The notes under the pieces were generated by a model. The model was not told the origin of the DNA, searched no databases, and saw nothing but the letters and a program-made list of their open reading frames with translations. A stretch of 64,000 nucleotides of DNA, taken from Natronospirillum sp. (GTDB lineage Bacteria; Pseudomonadota; Gammaproteobacteria; Pseudomonadales; Natronospirillaceae). The position numbers and the translations under genes were made by a program. The DNA lies in assembly GCF_022565775.1 (NCBI RefSeq), contig NZ_JAIUMC010000008.1, positions 1-64,000 of the forward strand, written 5' to 3'. This document shows, one piece after another, positions 18,895 to 26,317 of the stretch; the first letter of the stretch is position 1; each line of letters starts with the position of its first letter.

Positions 18895-19287
18895 ATGCTC
18901 AAGGAAACTTTTGAGCCCAGGTTCACGGATACAGACGCACTCGGGCATATCAACAATACCCGCATCCCTGTCTGGTTCGAGGGCGCGCGCAGCCCCGTAT
19001 TCCGTATTTTTACCCCGGATCTCGACGTTCACAACTGGAAGCTGATGCTTGCCCGCTATGAAGTGCAGTTTCATGGTGAACTGTTTTATGGCCAGCCGGT
19101 TGAAATCAGAACCTGGATCTCGCGTCTCGGCACCAGTTCCTTCGATGTCTCCCAGGAAGTCTGGCAAAACGGCGAGCGCGGTGCGTCCGGCACCACCGTG
19201 ATGGTGCATTACGATCATCAGGCGGGAAAGTCAGTTCCGTTGTCGGAAGAACTGCGTGCGGCGCTCAGCGCCCTGAGTGAATCCTGA
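18895..19287 (+). CDS. Acyl-CoA thioesterase, 4-hydroxybenzoyl-CoA thioesterase (hot-dog) family
   Basis: The protein has 130 residues from ATG 18895 (GGAG upstream). The active-site stretch RFTDTDALGHINNT and the following WFEGARSPVF are those of YbgC/FadM-like hot-dog thioesterases. The rest supplies the strands of one hot-dog fold. It probably hydrolyses acyl-CoA. The substrate cannot be told. It is divergent from the esterase gene. Confidence 0.88.
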   Translation: MLKETFEPRFTDTDALGHINNTRIPVWFEGARSPVFRIFTPDLDVHNWKLMLARYEVQFHGELFYGQPVEIRTWISRLGTSSFDVSQEVWQNGERGASGTTVMVHYDHQAGKSVPLSEELRAALSALSES

Positions 19288-19358
19288 ACGGTGTTTGTTC
19301 CCCATTTGCCCAGTCATGATAATCTGTACCGCAACAAGACCAGCTTGCGAGGGTCGTG

Positions 19359-20594
19359 ATGACGGAACAGCAGTTCGGGAAGCAGCAACGCCGCCGGTTT
19401 GAACCCGGTGAGGTGATTTTCAGGCAGGGTGAGCCCGGGGAGCATGCCTACATCATCGAACGTGGAGAGGTGGAAATTTCCTACTCGCGGGCCGAAGGTG
19501 ACGTGCTGCTGGCCAATCTGGGTGAAGGCGAGATCTTCGGCGAAATGGCGTTGATCGACAATGATGTCCGCTCTGCCACGGCGAAAGCCGCCGTGCCGAC
19601 CGAGGTGTTCGAGGTCGATCTGGAACTGTTTCAGCGTCATGTGCAGACCGCGGAACCCATTCTAAGCTGTGTCATTCAGGCCCTGCTGGATCGTTTTCGG
19701 GCGTTTCAGCAGCGGGTCTCCAGTGCTGACCTGGATGTGGATGCACTGGCCCGGCTGTCCAGCGAACCACTGAGCGATGCCCGCCACCAGAGCCCGGTAC
19801 ACCAGCAGGCGCTCACCGAGCTGAAATTCGAGCATGAACTCAAGCGCGCCCTGAGTCCAGATGGCCGCGAGGTGCAGTGTGTCTATCAGCCCATGGTTTC
19901 CCTGCAGGATGGCCGCCCGCTGGGGCTGGAGGCGCTGGTACGCTGGTATCATCCCGAGCTGGGCACCCTGGCCCCTGACAGTTTTCTGCCGCTGGCCGCC
20001 CGGTCCGGTTTGATGCGCGAACTCGATATCAACAGCCTGCAAAAGGCTTGCGAGTTTCTGCACAAGATAGACACTGAAACGAATTGGACGTCGCTGTTCA
20101 TGGCCGTCAATCTGTCTGGTGACCACTTGAGTGACGACCGCATCGTGATGGCCGTCAAGCAGGCACTCGAAACACATCATCTGGAGCCTCATCGGCTCAA
20201 GCTGGAGGTGACCGAGAGCGAACTGGTGCGGGAGCCCGAGCGGGCCCGGGAAATTCTGCTGGAACTGAAAGCCCTGGGTGTCAATCTGGCTCTGGATGAC
20301 TTCGGCACCGGCTATTCGAGTCTCAGCTACCTGAATCGCTTCCCCATCGACCAGTTGAAAATTGACCGCACTTTTATCAAGACGCTGACCACCAGTGAGC
20401 AGAGTCAGGACATCGTGCGTGCCATCCTCAGCCTGGCCAGCGCGTTCGGGCAGCATACCGTGGCGGAGGGCATCGAACACCCGGATCAGGTGGCCCGTTT
20501 GCTGGAAATGGGGTGTGACGTCGGTCAGGGTTACTGGTTCTCCCGTCCGCTGCCGCCCGAGGCCCTGATACGCTGGCTGGAAGATCGGACCTGA
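19359..20594 (+). CDS. Cyclic-nucleotide-binding protein with EAL phosphodiesterase domain
   Basis: The protein has 411 residues and no signal peptide. The N-terminal cNMP-binding domain (about 8-115) has the glycine-rich turns GEPGEHAYIIERGEVE and GEGEIFGEMALI. A linker leads to an EAL domain (about 160-405) with GLEALVRW, AVNLSG, VTESEL, LALDDFGTGYSS, QLKIDRTF, AEGIE and QGYWF. The metal- and c-di-GMP-binding residues are therefore present and the domain is probably active. No GGDEF domain is attached. It should degrade c-di-GMP under control of a nucleotide bound at the N-terminus. GTG 19356 is an alternative start. It abuts radA with a single base between. Confidence 0.93.
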   Translation: MTEQQFGKQQRRRFEPGEVIFRQGEPGEHAYIIERGEVEISYSRAEGDVLLANLGEGEIFGEMALIDNDVRSATAKAAVPTEVFEVDLELFQRHVQTAEPILSCVIQALLDRFRAFQQRVSSADLDVDALARLSSEPLSDARHQSPVHQQALTELKFEHELKRALSPDGREVQCVYQPMVSLQDGRPLGLEALVRWYHPELGTLAPDSFLPLAARSGLMRELDINSLQKACEFLHKIDTETNWTSLFMAVNLSGDHLSDDRIVMAVKQALETHHLEPHRLKLEVTESELVREPERAREILLELKALGVNLALDDFGTGYSSLSYLNRFPIDQLKIDRTFIKTLTTSEQSQDIVRAILSLASAFGQHTVAEGIEHPDQVARLLEMGCDVGQGYWFSRPLPPEALIRWLEDRT

Positions 20595-20595
20595 C

Positions 20596-21969
20596 ATGGT
20601 AAAGAAAAGAGAGACCGCTTTTGTCTGCACCGAGTGTGGTGCCGAATACTCCAAATGGCAGGGCCAGTGCTCCGAGTGCAAGACCTGGAACACCATTCAG
20701 GAATTCCGTCCGGCCAAGGCCACGGTAGCGGCCCGTCGCCAGGGCTTTGCCGGCACGCTGGCCGAGGTGCGCCAACTGAGCGAGGTCGACCTCGCGGAGG
20801 TGCCGCGACTGAGTACCGGTATCAACGAATTTGATCGGGTACTGGGCGGTGGTCTGGTGCCGGGCTCGGCCGTGCTGGTCGGTGGCCACCCGGGGGCCGG
20901 CAAGTCCACGCTGCTGCTGCAGACGCTGTGCGCTCTGGCTAGGCAGTACCGGGTGCTTTATGTGACCGGTGAAGAAAGCCTGCAGCAGATAGCCATGCGC
21001 GCCCGGCGGCTCAACCTGCCGACTGAAGGCGTCCACATCATGGCCGAGACCAATGTGGCTGCCATCCTGGATCAGGCCGAGACGCTGCGCCCGGACATTC
21101 TGCTGGTCGACTCTATTCAGGTCGTGCACCACCCGGATATCGAATCAGCCCCCGGGTCAGTCACGCAGGTCCGTGAAACGGCGGCCATGCTGACCCAGTA
21201 TGCCAAGCGCAGCCAGGCCGCGTTGTTCCTGATCGGACATGTCACCAAGGACGGCTCTCTGGCCGGGCCCAAGGTGCTGGAGCACATGATTGACTGTTCG
21301 GTGATGCTGGAAAGTGCCCACGACAGCCGATTTCGTACCCTGCGCTCGATCAAGAACCGCTTCGGCGCGGTCAACGAGTTGGGCGTGTTTGCCATGCTCG
21401 AACAGGGCCTCAAGGAAGTCACCAACCCCAGTTCCATTTTTCTCAACCGGCAGGCGGAAGCCACACCGGGCTCACTGGTGACCGTGCTCTGGGAGGGCAC
21501 CCGCCCGCTGCTGGTTGAACTGCAGGCACTGGTCGATGACACCACCGGGGGCTACCCCAAGCGGGTGACACTCGGGCTGGATCAGAACCGGCTGGCCATG
21601 ATGCTGGCTGTATTGCACCGCCACGGTGGCATCTTTACCGGCGATCAGGATGTGTATCTGAATGTGGTCGGTGGCGTGAAGGTCACGGAAACAAGCGCCG
21701 ATCTGGCCAGCCTGCTCGCCATTCTGTCGAGCCTGAAGAATCGGTCATGGCCGAAAGATCTGTGTGTGTTCGGCGAGGTGGGGTTGTCGGGCGAGGTGCG
21801 CCCAGTGCCTTCAGGCCAGGAGCGGGTCAGTGAAGCGGCCAAGCACGGCTTCACCCACATTGTGGTGCCAAAGTCGAATGTGCCGCGCAAGGCGATCAGG
21901 GATGTCGAGGTGATAGCGGTCAGCAGTCTACAGCAGGCGCTGTCAGCGGTGGAACATCTGATGCAGTAG
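20596..21969 (+). CDS. radA: DNA repair protein RadA
   Basis: RadA is a RecA-like branch-migration ATPase in recombination. The 457-residue protein has the zinc finger CTECGAEYSKWQGQCSEC, Walker A GGHPGAGKST, the RadA signature IKNRFGAVNE, and the C-terminal Lon-protease-like domain (from about 350, GGVKVTETSADLASLLAILSS). The start lies one base after the EAL gene stop, implying a shared transcript. No terminator is visible after it. Confidence 0.97.
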   Translation: MVKKRETAFVCTECGAEYSKWQGQCSECKTWNTIQEFRPAKATVAARRQGFAGTLAEVRQLSEVDLAEVPRLSTGINEFDRVLGGGLVPGSAVLVGGHPGAGKSTLLLQTLCALARQYRVLYVTGEESLQQIAMRARRLNLPTEGVHIMAETNVAAILDQAETLRPDILLVDSIQVVHHPDIESAPGSVTQVRETAAMLTQYAKRSQAALFLIGHVTKDGSLAGPKVLEHMIDCSVMLESAHDSRFRTLRSIKNRFGAVNELGVFAMLEQGLKEVTNPSSIFLNRQAEATPGSLVTVLWEGTRPLLVELQALVDDTTGGYPKRVTLGLDQNRLAMMLAVLHRHGGIFTGDQDVYLNVVGGVKVTETSADLASLLAILSSLKNRSWPKDLCVFGEVGLSGEVRPVPSGQERVSEAAKHGFTHIVVPKSNVPRKAIRDVEVIAVSSLQQALSAVEHLMQ

Positions 21970-22293
21970 GGGATTGAACCGCTTGAAGAAGGGTCTGCCT
22001 TCAGGGAAGACGAGTTTAGGAAATCCTTTTCCAAGTTATGCGTCCTGCAGACATGCCTGTCATTGGGCCGTCCTGTACAGCCCGATCCCGAGCTCTACGT
22101 TTGCTGGCCTGTCCCTTCCGGTGGGACGATGTATCCTGCCAAGTCCGATGAAGATAATCACGTCCTGTGAACAGCGTCCTGCCGTCGTTTCCCCGTGCTC
22201 TTCTTGAGCACATGAGCAAGATAACAGCATGAGGTCGGAGATGTGATAGCGATTTTCGGTCAAGCCGTGTAAGACATTCGCTATAGTTGAGTG
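21970..22293. other. Intergenic 324 bp between convergent radA and the cNMP-binding gene
   Basis: No credible gene was seen. The only clear structure is a short perfect hairpin GTGCTC-TTCTT-GAGCAC (22195-22211), without a following T-run. Short ORFs here lack ribosome sites and family similarity. Confidence 0.5.
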
Positions 22294-23103
22294 TCAGTCC
22301 TGACTTTCAGCCACCGCGCTGTCACGACTGTAGGCCTGGAGCCGGCCATTGAGGTCGTTGATGGCGCGGGCCATGTTCTCCATCAGGGTGACTGCCGTCT
22401 CGGGGTGCTGCTGAATCAGGCCCTGAAAGTCTTCCTGGGGCACTGCGGCCACCAGAACATCGTCACGTGCGACGACGGTCGCGGTGCGGGGTGTTCCGCA
22501 GAGCATGGCCATGGCGCCGAACAGTTCTCCGGGGGGCACTTCGCCCACCACCACGCCGCCGCGATAGACATCGGCGTGGCCCTGCACCATATGGTAGACC
22601 TCGCCGGCAGGATCACCTTCACGAATAATGGTATCGCCCGCCGAAAATTGCAGAAATCCGGTATTGCCCTGATCTCCGGTGGTCTCGGACAACAGGCCCT
22701 GCTGCGCAAAGCTGAGTTGCGTCAGCAGGAAGGCGGTCCACTGGGCAGCCCGTTTCTTGCTCTCGTGCAGATACTTCAGTACCCGGTCTACTTCATACAA
22801 GGCGACTTCGCTGGGGGCCTGCGCTACCTGCGACAGGTCGGGCAGGCCATAACCGCTGGTCAGTCCGAAGAGATCACCGGGGCCATACTCGATGACGGCC
22901 TGCTCTTCCAGCAGCCCCCGAATCACGCCTTGGCGCAGCCAGCTCCAGTTTTCGGAGCGCTGGGCAACGGACAGGGACTCACCCGGCTGCAGCGTTACAA
23001 CCTCATCAGGATCACCCAACTGCAGAAAAAGCAGCTCATTCAGTTGGTTGAGGCGCGTCGCCAGTTGTTGCGAGAGTTCGGATTGTACCGCCAGTAAATG
23101 CAT
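22294..23103 (-). CDS. Cyclic-nucleotide-binding domain protein without a DNA-binding domain
   Basis: This 269-residue protein appears to hold two cNMP-binding-like folds. The first is degenerate (about 25-115, VVTLQPGESLSV, GPGDLFGL). The second is clearer (about 140-250, FSAGDTIIREGDPAGEVYHMVQG and VPPGELFGAMAMLCGTPRTATV). No helix-turn-helix follows, so it is not a CRP-type regulator. It may be a nucleotide-sensing adaptor. It lies two genes from a cNMP-binding EAL protein. It is divergent from the receiver-like gene at 23322. Confidence 0.8.
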   Translation of the reverse strand: MHLLAVQSELSQQLATRLNQLNELLFLQLGDPDEVVTLQPGESLSVAQRSENWSWLRQGVIRGLLEEQAVIEYGPGDLFGLTSGYGLPDLSQVAQAPSEVALYEVDRVLKYLHESKKRAAQWTAFLLTQLSFAQQGLLSETTGDQGNTGFLQFSAGDTIIREGDPAGEVYHMVQGHADVYRGGVVVGEVPPGELFGAMAMLCGTPRTATVVARDDVLVAAVPQEDFQGLIQQHPETAVTLMENMARAINDLNGRLQAYSRDSAVAESQD

Positions 23104-23321
23104 GATCGTCCCGGACGTATTATTGTCGTCTACCTGTTTTTGTAGTCATAGTAGCAGCGCTTGGCAAGCAAAGGTATGAACCAGTTTGCAAACCACACAT
23201 TTATGCAAAGAACCGCAGCACAGACTCGACATTGAATTACGCACTGTAACCAATCTGCACAATAGAGCTGCTATTCCTGTTCTAAGCTCAATTGCACGAA
23301 AGGTCAACAGGAGGTTGTCTC

Positions 23322-23780
23322 ATGCTATCCCCCAATGTATTGCTCCATAGTGCCCAGCCCGTGGTGCGTCGTCAGGTCGAGTCGGCGCTGCTGAACAAGA
23401 TGCCCAATGCCAGCCTGTTCGAAGCCACAGACTGGAGCGCGGTCGAGGCGCTGGCCGAGCAGCACGATCTCGACATCGTGCTGCTGAGCAGCAGTCGGGA
23501 AGTGCCGGCAGAGGCAGAAACCCTTGCCATACTGCGTCGCCTGCAGCCCACTGCGCGCATGATTCTGTTGACCCTGGATCCGTTGCCGGCTCGCCTCAAC
23601 CCTGTGCTGGACACACTGGATATCAGTCAGGTGTCTCTGCGCTATCTTGCGGCAACTCTGTTGCGTCCGGTAGCAGCCGGGTCCCCTGACTTTGCCGCAG
23701 GCGCAGCACTCTCTGCTCTATCGGCGGGTAAAGCATCAGTTCGACACGGCGATTTGCCGCCTCACGCGGGTCGCTGGTGA
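23322..23780 (+). CDS. Receiver-like protein without phospho-acceptor, unknown role
   Basis: The protein has 152 residues from ATG 23322, chosen for the strong AGGAGG seven bases upstream. The pattern NVLLHSAQPVVRRQVESALL...DIVLLSSS...ARMILLTLDP resembles a response-regulator receiver fold. The position after DIVLLS that would hold the phosphorylated Asp is Ser, so it is probably a pseudo-receiver. The last 52 codons overlap the 3' end of the OmpA-like gene on the other strand. Those tail residues (AAGSPDFAAGAALSAL...) look unstructured. The real C-terminus could have been extended by loss of an earlier stop. Confidence 0.6.
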   Translation: MLSPNVLLHSAQPVVRRQVESALLNKMPNASLFEATDWSAVEALAEQHDLDIVLLSSSREVPAEAETLAILRRLQPTARMILLTLDPLPARLNPVLDTLDISQVSLRYLAATLLRPVAAGSPDFAAGAALSALSAGKASVRHGDLPPHAGRW

Positions 23781-24786
23781 GCGGGCGAGTGCTGGCATAG
23801 CCCACGGCCCGCAGCCGCTCCGGATCAATGCCGGCAGCCTCCAGCGCGGCAACGGTCGCTGCGGCCCGAATGGCAGACAGGCCCCAGTTGTCCCTGATGT
23901 CGGCGGTGGCAGACTGGACCAGAGGCAATGCATCCGTGTGACCCTCAACCGTGATGCCGTAGTCGGGCAGCGCCTGCAGCAGCTCTGCCACTTCGCGCAC
24001 CCGTTGCTCGCCTTCTGCCGACAACTGCGTGGCGCCGCTGTCGAACAGGGCCACCTCATCCAGCGACAGCAGGGTGGTGCCCTCGGTCAGTTCAGTGATC
24101 AGGGTCTCTGAAAGGTCCTGCCATTGGCGCTGCAGGGTGGTCAGCGCTTCTCGCTCGACCGCAAGCTGCTGTTCGAAGTGGGCCAGTTGCTGCTCGAAGC
24201 GAATGCCATGCGTGCCCGCCAGTTCTCCGTCAAGGCCGGCCTGCAGCAACGCGGCTCTGAGTCGGGCCCGCTCGCTGTCATGCGCCTGTTGCTGCTGATT
24301 CAGGCGGGTCCGCAGGTCGCGAATCTCGGATTCAGCGTCGGCCAGATCGTCGGCCTGAACCTGATAGCGGTCATCCAGAGCGGCATAGCGTTGCCGCAAG
24401 GCGGCGATGTCATTCTGCAAATCACCCAGTGACCCGGCACTCAACTGGGCTGTTTCAACCTGTTCGCGCACCCGGTCGGCGATGTCGCGAACCTCCGCAC
24501 GCACGGCATCGCGGGATTCGCGCAGAGCAGCCAGTTCTCCCTGATGCTGTTCAACCAGGGCATCCCGCTCGGCTTCAGCTTCTGCCTGCAACGCCTGGGT
24601 GGCCTGTTCGCCCTGGCCTTGGCCGACTGAAAAACCCAGGCCATAGCCCATTCCCAGCAGCAACAGGGCAACCAAAAGGATGAACAGCAGCGGCGAGCGA
24701 AAGGTGCTGCGGCGCTGACTGACAGAGTTCAGCCACCAGCGACGGGCCGAATCAATCCGGGATGTGAGGCGGGTGCTCGGTTTCAT
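23623..24786 (-). CDS. OmpA/MotB-like peptidoglycan-binding protein with coiled coil
   Basis: The protein has 387 residues from ATG 24786. There is one membrane helix (about 33-50, LLFILLVALLLLGMGYGLG), a long coiled coil (about 60-225, rich in Gln/Glu/Arg/Ala), and an OmpA C-terminal domain (about 245-355) with ITVEGHTDALP, LSAIRAAATVAALEAAGIDPERLRAVGYA and ANRRVELML. It should be anchored in the inner membrane and bind peptidoglycan. No MotA/ExbB-type partner is adjacent, so it is not a standard stator gene. The final 32 residues extend past the domain and overlap the receiver-like gene. Confidence 0.85.
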   Translation of the reverse strand: MKPSTRLTSRIDSARRWWLNSVSQRRSTFRSPLLFILLVALLLLGMGYGLGFSVGQGQGEQATQALQAEAEAERDALVEQHQGELAALRESRDAVRAEVRDIADRVREQVETAQLSAGSLGDLQNDIAALRQRYAALDDRYQVQADDLADAESEIRDLRTRLNQQQQAHDSERARLRAALLQAGLDGELAGTHGIRFEQQLAHFEQQLAVEREALTTLQRQWQDLSETLITELTEGTTLLSLDEVALFDSGATQLSAEGEQRVREVAELLQALPDYGITVEGHTDALPLVQSATADIRDNWGLSAIRAAATVAALEAAGIDPERLRAVGYASTRPLTSDPREAANRRVELMLYPPIEQRVLRLRQSQGTRLLPDATELPQDSAETPD

Positions 24787-24970
24787 GGCTGCGAGTCTAG
24801 CATGCTGCCCGCCGGCGGCGGCAGAGATCAACGTGATCTGGTGCACGGACCGGCAGAAAATTTACGCACTGGTACGGGATGTGCTTGGTAAGCTGTTCAT
24901 GGCCTCGCAGTCAGAAAACTGACGGGGTGTGCCCGCAAGGTTAATGATGGATGGCAAAAAAGGTCTCACA

Positions 24971-25555
24971 GTGCACTTGAAGCTGAGCCACAATTTCAGT
25001 ATCCGCTGCCTTGGTCTGCTGGTCGGCCTGAGCCTGGGCTCCGCGGCGTCGGCAGTCGAATTTCGGTTTGATCCCTATCGTTTGTGGCAGGGCCTGGAAG
25101 GCTATACCGGTGGCGATCAGGCCGTGATGTTCGATATTGCCATCGATGTGCCGCTGGAAAACAGCATGTGGGGGCCGCAGTACAGCTACTATCAGGATGA
25201 CGGCGGTACCTTTCATGCGCTGGGTGTGCAATGGACCCGCATGATGGAGCGCGAGTCCGGTTTCTACTATGGGGCCGGACTCAACTGGTTGAGCATCGTG
25301 CCCGACAGTGATTTCGAAGATGAACTGGCCGATGTCTGCCGGCCACTGGTGCCGCTCAATGCCCAGGGCCGCTGGGGATACCGCTGGCAGTTCAATCCGG
25401 TGTTCAATGTGCAGCTTGGCCTGACGGTATCGGCGGGGGAAGTGACGGCCCGTCAGGGTGAGCGCTGTGTGACCGACGGCGAAGAAGTGGACCTGGGCAC
25501 GATACAGAACTTTGTGGACCCGCGGCTGGACTTCAAGTTTTCTTTCCGGCTTTGA
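24971..25555 (+). CDS. Exported protein of unknown function
   Basis: The protein has 194 residues from GTG 24971, which follows AAAAAAGG by seven bases. The resulting signal peptide is clean (hydrophobic LGLLVGLSLGSAASA, cut before VEF). ATG 24947 upstream is an alternative. The mature part is rich in aromatic residues with alternating strands (QYSYYQDDGG, FYYGAGLNWLSIV, YRWQFNPVFNVQLGLTVS) and ends KFSFRL, suggesting a small outer-membrane beta-barrel or periplasmic beta-protein. I recognise no family. Confidence 0.7.
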   Translation: MHLKLSHNFSIRCLGLLVGLSLGSAASAVEFRFDPYRLWQGLEGYTGGDQAVMFDIAIDVPLENSMWGPQYSYYQDDGGTFHALGVQWTRMMERESGFYYGAGLNWLSIVPDSDFEDELADVCRPLVPLNAQGRWGYRWQFNPVFNVQLGLTVSAGEVTARQGERCVTDGEEVDLGTIQNFVDPRLDFKFSFRL

Positions 25556-25640
25556 TACCGACTGATCAGACGGGCGCTCTTGTATCACTGGCCGGGTCTT
25601 TGTAAAGTCTGGCCACATCGTTGAGAAGGCGCATTGGGCC

Positions 25641-26060
25641 ATGAGCAGGGTTGAAAAAAGCGACGCGGAATGGCGGAAAGCACTGACCGAGGACAGTTAT
25701 CGGGTGGCCCGTCAGGCCGGCACCGAACGGCCCTTCACCGGGGAGTACTGGGATCTGTTCAAACCCGGTACCTATCACTGCATCTGCTGTGATGCACCTC
25801 TGTTTACCCATGACACCAAATTCGATGCCGGTTGCGGCTGGCCCTCGTTCAGTGATGTGATGGCCAGCGACCGGGTGATCAAGCGTGACGACCGCAGTCT
25901 GGGCATGCATCGGGTCGAGGTGCTGTGCGCCACCTGTGATGCCCATCTGGGGCATGTCTTTCCGGATGGCCCGGCGCCGACCGGGCAACGCTACTGCATC
26001 AATTCGGTGTCGCTGCGGTTCAAACCGGGCACAGCGGCTACAGAGGGCTCCGATTCGTGA
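25641..26060 (+). CDS. msrB: Peptide methionine (R)-S-oxide reductase
   Basis: MsrB repairs oxidised methionine (R form) in proteins. The 139-residue protein has zinc-binding CICC and CATC pairs, the motif FDAGCGWPSFSD, GHVFPDGP and catalytic Cys in RYCINSVSLRF. No signal peptide, so it acts in the cytoplasm. Its TGA overlaps the GTG of the next gene (GTGA), implying coupled translation. Confidence 0.97.
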   Translation: MSRVEKSDAEWRKALTEDSYRVARQAGTERPFTGEYWDLFKPGTYHCICCDAPLFTHDTKFDAGCGWPSFSDVMASDRVIKRDDRSLGMHRVEVLCATCDAHLGHVFPDGPAPTGQRYCINSVSLRFKPGTAATEGSDS

Positions 26061-26317
26061 TTGTGACCTACCTGATTCTGTTTGCCATTCTTCTGGCCTC
26101 GCCGGCGTTGTGGTTTCGCTGGTGGCACTTCAGCCGTTTTTCGGCCTACGCCTGGGGCATGCTGGTGTTCATGGCCTGCTTCGGTGTGGTGTACATGGGT
26201 TTCGGAGAAGTGGTCTGGGGGCACACGATCGGTCTGTTCGTCTTTGTGCTGATTCTGTCGGTCGCCAAGCGGATGCATGCCCGCAAACGGGCGGATGAGG
26301 CGGCTGAAACCGAGTAG
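26057..26317 (+). CDS. Small membrane protein of unknown function
   Basis: The protein has 86 residues with three hydrophobic stretches (about 2-20, 29-50 and 55-68) and a charged C-terminal tail (KRMHARKRADEAAETE). It is coupled to msrB through a 4-base overlap. I recognise no family. The stop codon directly abuts the stop of the convergent helicase gene with no spacer. Confidence 0.65.
   Translation: MIVTYLILFAILLASPALWFRWWHFSRFSAYAWGMLVFMACFGVVYMGFGEVVWGHTIGLFVFVLILSVAKRMHARKRADEAAETE

Noticed and set aside
22195-22211. Hairpin GTGCTC-TTCTT-GAGCAC as a terminator for radA or the cNMP gene
   Set aside because: The stem is only six base pairs and no T-run follows in either direction.
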